Positions 42,007 to 52,194 of a stretch of 64,000 nt of DNA are shown piece after piece (the stretch's first letter is position 1; each line of letters opens with the position of its first letter). A program made the translations under genes and the position numbers. The notes beneath the pieces were generated by a model. That model worked only from the letters and a program-made list of their open reading frames with translations. It was not told the DNA's origin and made no database searches. Origin of the DNA: Acholoe squamosa (lineage: Eukaryota; Annelida; Polychaeta; Phyllodocida; Polynoidae); the NCBI GenBank assembly GCA_949317995.1, contig OX439045.1:5203674-5267673 (forward strand). The letters are read 5' to 3'.

Positions 42007-42172
42007 GGCGACCGCAGACGGGCCAGACTCAATCGGTATCTAAGGAGTGTGGTCCCGATCCGATCGGGAGTATCAAACATGTTTGATATTGTCAGACTCG
42101 ATCGGACGCCCACGCAGTCGCTCCCGATCGTCAGGATCGGCCGACCCAGTCGGGCCCGTCTGCGGTCAGCTT
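42007..42172. mobile_element. CCGCAGACGGG element, well preserved
   Basis: GGCGACCGCAGACGGGCC at the left and GGGCCCGTCTGCGGTCAGC at the right. TCAAACATGTTTGA in the centre. The left half is nearly identical to the copy at 6511. Confidence 0.8.
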
Positions 42173-42302
42173 AAGGGGAACCTGGGAGTAATGTAAATAT
42201 AGGCCATGGGCCAATATGACGCAGTTCTGAATGAAATACGTGGTGTGATATTCCTTGTACGTGCTTGTCTTTTACCTATTTCTCCACTAAAGACATGAAC
42301 TG

Positions 42303-42585
42303 AACCCTTTAATGGTCGCTGATGCATGAGTGCATCATGCCTATTAGTCGTCATGATGCATCAATGAAGTGCTGGCTAGGAGATTCACCAGCATTTATCG
42401 GGCATCAAGTCCACCCTCTGGAAATGTATTAACAGTGAAGGTCTGGCAAGTATTACGCCCTAAATTCACGCCAGTGCTGCATTCATGCATCATGACGACC
42501 AATGGGTATGATGCATTCATGCATCATGACGACCAATGGGTATGATGCATTAATGCATTAGCGCCCCTAAAGGTTTAAACCGAGC
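42303..42585 (+). mobile_element. TTAA-MITE with doubled right shoulder
   Basis: AACCCTTTAATGGTCGCTGATG at the left. A decayed arm A, a broken spacer and a half arm B follow. GCATCATGACGACCAATGGG then TATGATGCATT is present twice in tandem before GCATTAGCGCCCCTAAAGG. This is the same unit that expanded at 29985-30495, at an earlier stage. Confidence 0.8.
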
Positions 42586-42597
42586 CTCTTTGATAAT

Positions 42598-42708
42598 TAG
42601 AGAATATACAACGATTTTCTTCACATCGAGACTGTCTGTTGTTCTATAATGCATGAATGCATCTGACAACAGACAGTCAAGATGTGAAGAAACAGTTGTC
42701 TATTGTCT
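42598..42708. repeat. hairpin, about 45-bp arms
   Basis: CGATTTTCTTCACATCGAGAC then TGTCTGTTGT pairs with ACAACAGACAGTCAAGATGTG then AAGAAAC. The loop contains ATGCATGAATGCAT. Confidence 0.8.
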
Positions 42709-42964
42709 TTATAAAACACTGTACCTCTCTTCTAAACAATGAATCGCCCAATCAATGTATATTTAGACCAACTGATGGCCCTTAACCTGTTAAAAGCTAC
42801 CGTGACCTTGCCTTGGTGTGCACTACACTGCTATAATGCACTCAAGGTCACCTCTATCATGCAGCAGTGCACTGCCAGCTGTTTCATAAGTCTGATCATA
42901 GATGTATTCCACATTTTGAATCTCAACCCTGGATCTCAACTCTTGACTGAAAAACATATTCCGT
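42709..42964. other. unassigned DNA
   Basis: No supported gene. The 130-codon frame from 42739 runs through the MITE-derived array and the minus-strand SINE, so it is not a real gene. Confidence 0.5.
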
Positions 42965-43055
42965 ATCATCATGATGCATTGATGCATCATGCTGCATTGA
43001 TGCAGCATGCTGCATCCATGCATCATGCTGCATCCATGCATCATATATATATATC
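42965..43055. repeat. short CATCATGCTGCATTGATG array
   Basis: Units of 15-18 bases (GCATCATGCTGCATCCAT) in both dyad-symmetric forms, ending in ATATATAT. The words are those of the TTAA-MITE subterminal unit. Confidence 0.75.
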
Positions 43056-43286
43056 CTCTTTCCTATCCCTCGGGATGAGTGTGGTGCACATATGCGCGGG
43101 CACTGACACATTCCTCTGTGAAATTGTGTAATGTAGTTCTTGCCATGAATATGACCTCAGCTGTCGAAATGGCATTAAACATCTATTACTCACTCATTCT
43201 ATTAGCAGTGGTTAAAGGGTTGATATGTATCCCTCTTCCATGACATCACATCGAGTATATCATCATGCAACTGTAGCGTTACCACA
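43051..43286 (-). mobile_element. GAGTGAG SINE-like retroposon, minus strand
   Basis: The reverse complement of 38940-39185: CGGGATGAGTGTGGTGCAC, CATATGCGCGGGCACTGACAC, AGCTGTCGAAATGGCATTAAAC, ATCTATTACTCACTC, then the spacer ATCACATCGAGTATATCATC. Its 3' end is truncated at the TA run. Confidence 0.8.
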
Positions 43287-43319
43287 CTCGCTGACATGTA
43301 GGATAAACATATAATGATC

Positions 43320-43475
43320 AAATCCCACCATGAGACGCATTCTAGGGAATACCTCTCTCGCGTTTAGGGATTGTGGGTCCCCATTTTATTAGTGGGAAAC
43401 ATCACTTTGCATGTTACCTGCCTACATGTTATTACTACAGCAACCAGTATGCAGAACTACTTTATCCCAAAATCC
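43320..43475 (-). repeat. dispersed repeat, inverted relative of 2850-2960
   Basis: CATTCTAGGGAATACCTC, GGGTCCCCATTTTATTAGTG and ATTACTACAGCAACCAG mirror GGTATTCCCTAGAATG, CCAGAAAATGGGGACC and GGTTGCTGCAG at the first locus. Confidence 0.55.
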
Positions 43476-43499
43476 TTGTAAGCCAGCGATGACTTACAA

Positions 43500-45275
43500 G
43501 TGATCTTTCAACTCTTGTCACTATAAAAGCTCATGTCACATGTCAATTTTAAGAAATGGCCTTGTCAGTGGTCCTTACCCATATTCCTCTGTTGGCCCTG
43601 TTAGCATAGTCACTAGGCGCGACTCAGTTAAGGACTGAGTCGCTGGGACTGGCATACCTAAACCTTTCAGGTGCTCTAGAAACGGCAAGTTTCTAAGAAT
43701 AATATTTGACAGAAATAAATCCCCAACAATCAGCTTATGATATTGACAAGAGTACCACCTTAGTTTTGCTGTCTGTGAGTGGGAACAGCGTCTTTTGTTG
43801 GAAACTTTTAGATTGCACCCTTTTCCAAGATTTGGCACATGCCGTGTGGGTTGCAATGAGTAGCTATCAGCAGGTGCATTTTCTGCCAGACAGGAAGTCA
43901 ATCTCCACTCTCCAAGCAGATTCTCATGAATAACATTATTTCATGAATAACACCTCTGTTGTGAGACCTGAAACCACATCCAACATGGCTGACTGTGGCA
44001 GCTAAACAGATTTGCGAGAACCAAATAATCTGGGCCCCCATATTAAAGGTTTCTCACAAAATGGCAACAAACATGTCTTAGGAAGCCATCCTTAAGAGGA
44101 AATCAACATAAAAAAATTATGTCCTACAATTCCAGCCACCTGACAAATGAGCCCTATGCAGGAAGCCTGACTCTCCCGTCAGGTAAGAGTCAGCGCCCGC
44201 CTGACAATGTTAGCATTACGATGTGGCAGAATGTGGGTTTCACCTGTTTTACAACCCTTCTAAATAAGCCTGTCACGAATTTCTACTAGGCGATCTATTT
44301 ATGGAAAATGTACCTTCCCACACATACAAATAGGTGGCTCATGTAGGTTTGGACTACTAACTGAGTGACCCTAGGCCTAGGAGTAAACAGTCTTGTAAAG
44401 GGACACTTGTTATTTTTCACTTAAATATTAAACATCTAAGCTCTCTTTGAATAAGTCAGTAATACATGTCAAAATGGCCTTTTGGTCTTTTAACAAAGGG
44501 TTTTAAATCTACACAGCTGTGACTGTAGACTTAGTGGCCGACTTAGTCTGGTATAGGGATCAACCTGGGGGATCACACACCCTGCACCAAGCTAACCTAT
44601 ACACATAGATGAAACAAAGCATTCTCTTGCAAGTACCACTCCAGCCCACGTCTGTTTGATCCCCACTCACCCAGAATTAGAACTCGGCAGGACCCTTATT
44701 AGTAATGGTTAAATATAACCAGCCATTGACATCTTCTTGACAATCCAGTCATTCAGTAAATAGCTAGAATTAGCTAGAATTAATTAATTAGATGTTTAGG
44801 GCTTGACGCACATAGATTAGAGGGTCTAAAAGATGTATTCAAGAACGACAATCCAGTTTTTGATAGCCCATAGCCTCTACAAGTGGCTGCCTGGGGACAA
44901 TTTGCCAATATTGAGACAATACTCAGTCAGGAAAGCCCACACCAGGGGTTCCCCCCGTTCAAATACATGCTCCCTAGGATGAATTGAAAAGAAGGCCTAT
45001 TGGAGTGTATGTCTATATCTCAAAACTAGTACAACGGGTGACTAAATGTAACAGTGGGGTATATATAAAGGTGTACCTTCCTTATAGTTGTCAAACCAGA
45101 GAGAGAGGCTTGTTTTTAAAGTAGTTCTGTAAAAACTCAAAACTCAAAGTTATCCTACATTCATAACCATTTCCACCTGCATGCCTGCTTTGGCTACCAC
45201 ACTTCTAGTTCTAGTACTCACTAGTCGTCCCAGTACTCTAAGCAGGCCCTCTTTTCCTCCCAGCTGGTTAACCCT
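43500..45275. other. unassigned DNA
   Basis: Holds a scrap of GACATG minisatellite (43530-43570) and a perfect 10-bp hairpin GCGACTCAGT TAAGG ACTGAGTCGC (43618-43642). No supported gene; the 108-codon minus frame at 43575-43901 has no domain I recognise. Confidence 0.4.
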
Positions 45276-45277
45276 TT

Positions 45278-45570
45278 AAGGAATGCTTAGTGAACTGATA
45301 CCTTGATTAACCCTTGAAGAACTGCTATTTTCATGAGTGCATCATGTATTATATTTTGCATGATGCTCCAATGAAGTGATAGCGAGTCTGCTCACCAGCA
45401 CTTCATTGACTGCAGATGCTAACCCTTACGCGGTTTAATGCTTGAATGTAGCCCTGGTGAGTAACTCGCATTCATGCATGATGACGACCAATGGGCATAT
45501 GCATCAGTGCCTCAGGAGGCCTTAAAGGGTCAAATACCTACACAGCCCTTAAAGGGTTATTAAGTGTTCT
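45278..45570 (+). mobile_element. TTAA-MITE with extra solo ends on both sides
   Basis: A solo TTAACCCTTTAAGGAATGC lies at 45268-45287. The main copy starts TTAACCCTTGAAGAACTGC at 45308. It has arm A (GAAGTGATAGCGAG with CTCACCAGCACTTC), a half arm B and GGAGGCCTTAAAGGGTCAA at 45537. A further solo CAGCCCTTAAAGGGTTA ends at 45563. Nested or doubled termini are likely. Confidence 0.75.
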
Positions 45571-45655
45571 TTGATGTGGTTTCTCTATATGTATGCTCCA
45601 GGGTGTTCCCCACTATCACACTACACTCATAACTCACCTGAAGGGACCAACATGA
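45571..45655. other. unassigned DNA
   Basis: Nothing recognisable. Confidence 0.3.
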
Positions 45656-46480
45656 CACCCGGTCAGGGTCAAAGGTCACCTGGTGGTCATTGGACAGGTG
45701 TCAGCCAACAGGTGTTGGGGTAGGATCCAAGTAGTAGTAAAATAGTTGTCTCCAAGATTGTTTTATCCCTTAACCACTAGCATGGGCTGGTCGTCACCGG
45801 TCCTGCAAAGCATATGGTTGTAGTAAGGGGGTCCTGAAAGTGCCTCCAAGTGTTGAAAAGAGAAACTGTCCACTTAATAGCGACACCAGCATGGGCTTCT
45901 GGTATCAGTTTTTTTTAGCTCTGTATCAGGGTGGGCTACTGACCCCTGGTGATATCATACTGGTCCTGTGAAACCGCTGCTTAGTAGGTGCAAGAAATAA
46001 CCCCAGGTGTTGAAGGAAGATTCCAGCACTATCAAAGGATATTCACCAAGAAGTTTGCACAGCCTCTGGATTTATTAGAGAATCCAAGACATACTCCAAG
46101 GAAGATCCAAAATGCTATCAAATAATAGTCTCCAATAAATGTGTATCCGTTTTCTAGCCAGGCCAGCATGGGCTCCTGGGCCTAGATCTACACTACTACT
46201 TGTGCTATACAGCCTATGTATGTTGTAGGAAATCCAAGAACTACCTCCAGATGTTGCAAGTAGGAGCATCCAAGTTTTAACCAACAGGTGCTGTGTATAG
46301 GATCCAGATAATACTACTACCCTCCACAGGTGTTAAACTGTAGTAGGATCCACTACAACAGCTTTCCCACTGTCACTAGGATCCAAGTAAGGTGTCCCCT
46401 GTCACTTCAAGTTGAACCCAACAGCACGTGAACAACCACTACTACTGCAAATCTGAGTATCACCAGAACACTACAACCAC
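45656..46480. repeat. degenerate AGGTGTT...GGATCCA repeat field
   Basis: CAACAGGTGTTGGGGTAGGATCCAAGTAGTAG, CAGGTGTTGAAGGAAGATTCC, AACAGGTGCTGTGTATAGGATCCAGATAATA, CACAGGTGTTAAACTGTAGTAGGATCC and TAGGATCCAAGTAAGGTG recur at irregular 50-150 base spacing. CAGCATGGGCT(C/T)CTGG also recurs three times. This is an old, scrambled tandem repeat. Homology is clear; period is not. Confidence 0.6.
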
Positions 46481-47040
46481 TGGCTTAGTAAGTATTACTG
46501 GGTCCATGCAGCAGCCTGTGCTTTGGCTGTTGGAGAGCAAGTGGCTGACGGACTGAGAGGTGGGGAGACCATCAAACAGCCTTGTAGTGTGTAGATAAGG
46601 CAGTTCTTGAGTGGGTGAGAGAATAGCACAGGAGACCAGCAAAGAAGCCCTATACTATATAGACATATTCCCCTCTCTTAAATTGATCAGTGGGGGGCTG
46701 ACATTGCTTGATCTGGTACTGGCGAGACAACAGCAGCTGTTACAATGGGTACCAGTTGCACCCTTTAATAAATCCGCTTTGAATACAGGGGATCTAATAT
46801 CTCACTGGTGCAGAGTCTGTCCCACTGGATGCCTATAGAGTTTTAATCCAGGTGGGTCCTCCAGTGTGTCAGGTGTGTAGCCAGGTGTGTGTATATACAG
46901 GTATACAGGCAGGTAGCTACAGGTATATATACCTACAGGTGGTGACAAGTAGTAGCAGGTCCTACATACCCACTACCGGACTTAACGTCCTGCACCTCTG
47001 TCCTGTTCAGAGGCTCAGGTACGACTGTGGCTTGGAGTTA
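46481..47040. repeat. dispersed repeat, relative at 59165-59320
   Basis: TGACATTGCTTGATCTGGTAC, TGGCGAGACAACAGCAGC, GGGTACCAG and ACTGGTGCAGAG (46690-46815) match CCATTGCTTGATCTGGCACC, TGGCGAGATAAG, GGGTACCAGGTG and GATTGGTGCTAATG at 59175-59310. The stretch 46860-46940 is rich in AGGTGTGT and ACAGGTA words. Confidence 0.5.
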
Positions 47041-47044
47041 GGAC

Positions 47045-48075
47045 TTGGCTGAAGGCGCTGAGGTGAACACAGGGGTAAAGCCTACTGTCACTGGTGTGTG
47101 GTGGTGGTTGGCTGCAGATGGAGGAGGTGGGGAGAGCTTTGGGGTAGTGGGGCTGGGGGTTGTTTCTCAACTTGCTACGACTAGCCTGGCTCAAATCGTT
47201 GCGGTAGGTACACATGCAGCCTATAATTATTGTGCCTATACACGGGTGCACAAAGTTTTTGGGATGTCACATCATCACTTTTTAGGAAGGATGGTGCGTC
47301 ACCCCGTCAGTTTTTATGTAATGCCAATGTACTGGGAACTTTTGATAGTGTCGCTGTCCGTCACTCGTTATAAAACCCCTGAATCACAAGCATCACTTTT
47401 TAAAACCCCTGTGTCACAGCGTCACTTTTTACCCATGTATAGGCACTATATTAGGTAAAAAAGTATCATTAGAACAACTAGCACTCTACGAAATAGTATA
47501 TACTTAAAGAGGCGCTGAGGCATTCAGGGGTAAAGTTTACTCAGACTGGTGTTGGGTTGTGGGGTGGTTGTGGGGGGGGGGGGGTGCTGGAGGGTACTTC
47601 ACAAGCCAGTACGGGTAGTGAGTGAGTACTAGAAGCTTAATGCCATTTCGACAGCTATAAAGGTCATATTCATGGTGAGAACTACATTAGACAATTTCAC
47701 AGAGGAAAAGTGTCAGTGCTTTTGCATATGTACACCAGACACATCCCAGGGGAAAGGGGAGATATAGACCTTTTTAAGTGGGCTAAGATGCCTAGCACAG
47801 ATAGTCTAGCTCAGGTGTAACCTATGGCGTGAGTTACAGTTACTAATTGTTACTATTTGTGGGTCTCTGTGGGCAAACAAACCAGTGAACTGAAACATGA
47901 AGCCAATGTTTGCCCACAGCTAACAACCCTGTGATGTAGCAGGGGCCTACCCGTAACTCACGCTTTAGCCTATAGGAGGCTATGTTAACAGTCCCATCAG
48001 AGCTACGACAGCTCTAAAAAACCTTATCTAAAGTTTACTGTGACTGGTGTTGGGTGGTGGCAGTGATGTTTCTAT
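47045..48075. repeat. three copies of a G-rich repeat
   Basis: GGCGCTGAGGTGAACACAGG then GGTAAAG...ACTGGTGTGTGG (47053-47112) is echoed by GGCGCTGAGGCATTCAGGGG then TAAAGTTTACTCAGACTGG (47511-47545) and by TAAAGTTTACTGTGACTGG TGTTGGG (48030-48055). AACTTGCTACGACTAGCC and AACAAACTATGACCTTACA extend the match at 47170 and 48310. The 137-codon frame at 47045 spans this and has no domain. Confidence 0.55.
47617..47800 (+). mobile_element. GAGTGAG SINE-like retroposon
   Basis: GTGAGTGAGTACTAGAAGC, GCCATTTCGACAGCTATAAAGG, GACAATTTCACAGAGGAAAAG and TTTTTAAGTGGGCTAAGATGCC follow the family order. No clear target duplication. Confidence 0.75.
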
Positions 48076-48635
48076 AATGGTGCAACCTGTCCATATTTAA
48101 ACCAATCTCACCCGCTGCGCGCCTTTGCAGCCTTCCGCCAAACACACATTCTTGGTTTCTTAACCCCTTTCTCCACCTATTTTAAAGTATTTATATATTA
48201 CATCATATCCCTTAAATAGGGCTCATATCACATTTGCTCACACTCAGGTACAAAAGTTGTCATAGTGGTAGTGTGGGGATTTAGGTGGTATTGCTAGGGG
48301 TTATTTCTCAACAAACTATGACCTTACAAAACCACTGCAGTTCAGTTTTTTTCTTCTTTTTTTTTCTTTTTTTTAGTGGCCTTGTAATGATCTGACATAA
48401 TGCACTGAAAAAAAAAGAATCAGACACATGTGATTATTTATCTAAGGGTACATGAAATGAGATGATTATTTTGGGCTTTCTGTGACCTGCTGGGGTTGAC
48501 ACACTTCAGTACAAGGGTACATGCACCCCACTACCTGTAGGTCCCCATATACCATCAGGGGTAACATAAAAGGAGGGTGACACGCACCATTTATCTACAT
48601 GTATATATACAGGGTTAAGGTCAGGGGTTTGAGAA
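47801..48635. other. unassigned DNA
   Basis: A loose inverted pair, TATGGCGTGAGTTACAG (47823) and CCGTAACTCACGC (47950) with ATTTGTGGGTCTCTGTGGGC / GCCAATGTTTGCCCACAGC, spans about 145 bases and may be another foldback. Nothing else. Confidence 0.4.
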
Positions 48636-48777
48636 ATGGGGAAAACTCAGAGTAGATTTACTACCGACATGACCCTGTCTCACCTCTGGGGGGCAGGGTA
48701 CTTCATATGTTTCAGCAAGATATCCCTACCAGGGATCTGGTTTCAGACCAACATGTCCCTAGCAAGGGATACTCCAT

Positions 48778-48778
<1 letters not shown>

Positions 48779-48851
<73 letters not shown>
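48779..48851. repeat. (TA)n microsatellite
   Basis: About 36 TA units. Confidence 0.97.
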
Positions 48852-48883
48852 TGATGTGGTGCAGCTATAATGATACATTATTA

Positions 48884-49008
48884 ACCCTTTAAGGTCTGGC
48901 AATGGATTGGCATTGTGCATTAATGAATTGCTTTTAAATATGTTCTTCATTGATGCATCACGTTGACTGTCTGGGACTGTTTCAAGCCCATGGGATCTGT
49001 ATGATGAA
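48884..49008 (+). mobile_element. TTAA-MITE left part
   Basis: TTAACCCTTTAAGGTCTGGC at the left, CATTGTGCATTAATG, an arm-A scrap (TTCATTGATGCATCACG) and GTCTGGGACTGTTTCAAGCC. The right end is cut off by the next element. Confidence 0.65.
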
Positions 49009-49009
49009 T

Positions 49010-49196
49010 ATCCTAAAACCCAACACATTCGCCACACCCGCACCCCTACTTTAGGAGAATGCGATAAGCCGCACCTGAGGCCTGAAAGGATCGGCATTTA
49101 TAACTCTGCATATAAGCCACACCCTGGTTAAGGGAGAATACTATAAGCTACTCTGGACAAAGGGCTTATGTGTGGCGTTTTATGGTAAAGGGAATC
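49010..49196. mobile_element. CGTATAAG-like element, degenerate
   Basis: TAAAACCCAACACATTCGCC at the left, ATAAGCCGCACCTGAGGCC, GCATATAAGCCACACCC and TGTGTGGCGTTTTATGGTA at the right. It matches 5392-5612. Confidence 0.55.
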
Positions 49197-49221
49197 TACC
49201 CCTGGTCGACTTCTTAGGGCT

Positions 49222-49509
49222 ACTATCAGGCAAAAAAAATAAAGGTTTGTTTCCAGTAAAATGACTTAAAATGGTAGGGTTGGTAGGTTGGAATTTGTTA
49301 TATTAATATAGAAAATGTTAGGGCACATATCAATCGATGTATCAAATTCTTTGATTTCGTGAGAGAGGGGAAGAATACGAAAAAGACACAGGAAATGGAT
49401 GAAAAAAAAATGTAAAAATCCTCAAAAGGTAATGAAAACTGAGACAAAATTCTTCAAAATAAAAAAAGGGTCGGTGGGGTTACCTGAAACACAACCTTTT
49501 TTTAGGCCT
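49222..49509. mobile_element. TIR element with GGTTTGTTTCCAGT ends
   Basis: AAAAAAATAAAGGTTTGTTTCC at the left and GGAAACACAACC-like GAAACACAACCTTTTTTTAGG at the right. GGTAGGGTTGGTAGG and GGGTCGGTGGGG lie at the inner ends. Relative of 37618-38008. Confidence 0.7.
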
Positions 49510-49853
49510 CATGTATTAAGCTAACCAATTGGTGTGGTGAATTGATAAAGCAATAGTCTATAAAGGGTTAAAGTTTGTCCTTGGATTATACCAATAATAC
49601 ATCATTACTGTCTCCTAAGTTACCTCTGATACCAATCTATTATACCTACACTAAGGTAGATAGTTATTACATACGACATTGTCCCTATGAATAGAAACCA
49701 AGATGCAAAGTAAATTGCAGGTACTTTAAGACAGTTTTATCTTGATGTAGGTCCTTTCCTAACCCAAAAAAACTGTCCTAAACTGCCCCCAACCTTCACC
49801 AAAATACCCCCCCCCCTCTATCCAAATAGCACACTGACCTTGTTTTACTTTAG
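49510..49853. other. unassigned DNA
   Basis: Nothing recognisable except a solo TAAAGGGTTAA at 49561. Confidence 0.35.
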
Positions 49854-50045
49854 GGAGTGGTCATCAATAGGTTAGGGGGGCGTAAAACCTTTTGGCCTCT
49901 CCTGAGGGTGGGGCATAACTACTTTTTTGTTATTGAAGGGGGTGTAAAACTGTTAGCAAAAATAGCCAGCACACAGGCCAAAGAGGGGCATCAAAGATGG
50001 GCATGGGGGCTCAAAATAAAATTTCTTCAAGGGGGGGGGGCAGAT
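49854..50045 (+). mobile_element. TWA-1 element, left part
   Basis: TTTAGGGAGTGGTCATCAAT, GGGGGGCGTAAAACC, GGGGCATAAC and AGCACACAGGCCAAAGAGGG follow the order of the copy at 18022. The C-rich right end is missing. Confidence 0.6.
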
Positions 50046-50510
50046 GTTCACAGGAGACCAATATCTTGTAGCTTTCCTTAATGATTGTAATTTTTCTCTA
50101 TTTCCCTTATCTGAGACAGGGTAAGATTTCTATCCCATTTCATCATTGTTAAGTAATTGCCTTTTGATTCGACAGGACTGGATTTCTGTCACCCCTTTGA
50201 CTTCCACATGAAGGATCAGTTATTATTTGACACGATGGACCCAGTTCTCATTGCACCTTAAACATAACCTATCCCCCAGTTGAAACATTGATCCAATTGC
50301 TCCAATTCTCCTCACCTCAGCCCCCCCCCAACACACACAATTTGAAAACATTGATACAATTTCCCCCACCTCCATGTTAAAATACCCATTCCTATAGCCC
50401 CTTTCAGCTCTTTCTTGCTATTTCCCTCTCTCCCTCCATATTATGGCTAACTCGAAATTGATCGCGGCCCACTCAAAGTACGCATCACTGCACAGTGTCA
50501 GGTGGTCTAC
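50046..50510. other. unassigned DNA
   Basis: C-rich patches at 50310-50385. No gene. Confidence 0.35.
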
Positions 50511-50514
50511 CTTA

Positions 50515-50698
50515 GGGCCATTTTCCACCACCTGATATGAGTGCTCTATCGGCCGATAGCTGCCCCACACAACCACCTCGGCCGAGGGGGCTGCCATAGG
50601 GTTCAATGGTGGGGCATGGTATCTGTCGGCCGAAAATAGCATCTGCTATGGGTCTAGCGGCCGCTAGAGGGGACATATCGGGTGGTGGAAAATGGCCC
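50515..50698 (+). mobile_element. TWA-2 element, 184 bp
   Basis: GGGCCATTTTCCACCACCTG at the left and GGTGGTGGAAAATGGCCC at the right. TTA precedes; AAA follows, so the right duplication has changed or the copy moved. Same length as the copy at 7604, with only about a dozen differences. Confidence 0.8.
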
Positions 50699-50751
50699 AA
50701 ACCCTGGCGATGTGTTGAGGTCTTGTGGGGTGATTTAGGTCTTTGGCACTG

Positions 50752-51150
50752 TAAGGGCAGCTGATGCAGGAGTGCATCATGCCCATTGGTTGTCATGATG
50801 CACCAATGAAGTGCTGACGCGACTGGTCACCAGCACTTCATTGGTGCATCATGCCCATTGGTTGTCATGATGCACCAATGAAGTGCTGACGCGACTGGTC
50901 ACCAGCACTTCATTGGTGCATCATGCCCATTGGTTGTCATGATGCACCAATGAAGTGCTGACGCGACTGGTCGCCAGCACTTCATTGGAGCATCATAACG
51001 ACCATCTGGGCTTGTATCAGTCCCATCGTGTCACCTTGCGTCATGAACGTAACCCTGATGAATTACTCGCAAGGGCTGCATCCATGCATCATGACGACCT
51101 ATTGGCATAATGTATTGATGCATTAAAAGCTCTTAAAATCTAACTAACCA
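50752..51150 (+). mobile_element. TTAA-MITE with tripled arm A
   Basis: GTAAGGGCAGCTGATGCAGG at the left. Three tandem 72-bp units carrying arm A follow. GACCATCTGGGCTTGTATCAG, CCCATCGTGTC, a half arm B and GCATTAAAAGCTCTTAAAA at the right complete it. Confidence 0.85.
50774..50993. repeat. 72-bp tandem triplication of hairpin arm A
   Basis: GCATCATGCCCATTGGTTGTC starts at 50774, 50846 and 50918. Each unit holds GAAGTGCTGACGCGACTGG TCACCAGCACTTC. The first two units are identical and the third differs by only a few bases, so the amplification is recent. Confidence 0.95.
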
Positions 51151-51904
51151 ACCCCCCTCCTCTTAACATTGCCGCCATGTCGGTGCTATATCAAGAGAAA
51201 TACAGTTTGTTTTCTCTATAATTTCAAAGTTTTTTTGTTTTGTTTTTTTCTTCATAATTTCACATTATATAAGTCTACACTGCAGGGACACAGGACAAGC
51301 ATCCAATGAATCTTAATCCTTTTTTCAGGTTTTTTTTTTCCATTTTTTTTTTCATGAGTCTAACCATTTAAAGACAGTGTGGCCCTGAAAGGGGTTAGCA
51401 GTAGGCGGTGAGGGTATATAGAAGTAGGTATACTTATATGCTAACTGGGGTGTATCTATATCCAGTCATCATCTCTACATCTTATACACCAACATTCATC
51501 CTTTAAGGCCTTCATGATGTTTTAGGGCAATGCTGCAAAGGATATATACACAGAACTAAACGACCATGGCATACATTGTGGTCAATGCATCCGAGGAGAC
51601 AGCCCCTGAGGGATGGATGACCATGATGTACATGACATGGGAGTATAGTTCTGTATCTATTTCATGTTATTTTCATATAAAAGTGCTTAAATTCACCTAA
51701 TTTGGCATCAAAATAAGTCATGTGACTAGCAGTGGCAATTGAGCATGTTACACCACTGGGGGTGTGGAAATCGGCCCTTCAACATTATGTCTATGTGAAG
51801 GTGTGGTCCTCATGCCTCAATACAGCCCTAGCTATTGTATAGTGAGTGACTCCCACAGAGTTTGTGATGATGCACTCTGAAAGGTTTGGAAAGATGCTCC
51901 AACA
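51151..51904. other. unassigned DNA
   Basis: T-rich tracts (51225-51260, 51320-51350). No supported gene. Confidence 0.4.
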
Positions 51905-52140
51905 CTTAGCCATATGTTTGTCTATTTCCAATATGTGAAGCTGAATTCTTGATATGTCAAATTGAAATCTTGATATGCTGAATTAGACATATTGGTATTT
52001 CAATTTTATATATCTGAATATCAATTCAACATATGTAAAATGGAACTATACATATCTTAAATTGAACTACACATACGTGAAAATAGAAGTCACATGTGGG
52101 AAATTCAATTCCACATATGTGAAATTAATTGAAATCCTAG
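51905..52140. repeat. ACATATGTGAAATTGAA palindromic repeat field
   Basis: CATATGTGAA, TTGATATGTCAAATTGAA, CAATTCAACATATGTAAAA, TACACATACGTGAAAATAG and CACATATGTGAAATTAATTG recur about every 20-24 bases in both orientations. CACATATGTG is itself a palindrome. It reads as a diverged short tandem repeat with dyad symmetry. Confidence 0.75.
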
Positions 52141-52194
52141 CCTTAGACAACCATGTGCGATTCTTTGATGTAGGAAAGGCTAGAATGGAGATTT

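Noticed and set aside
42739-43131. 130-codon open frame
   Set aside because: Its second half is the MITE-derived CATCATGCTGC array and the minus-strand SINE-like element.
47045-47458. 137-codon open frame, the second longest in the window
   Set aside because: It spans a G-rich dispersed repeat found twice more downstream, has no domain I know, and no splice or promoter support.
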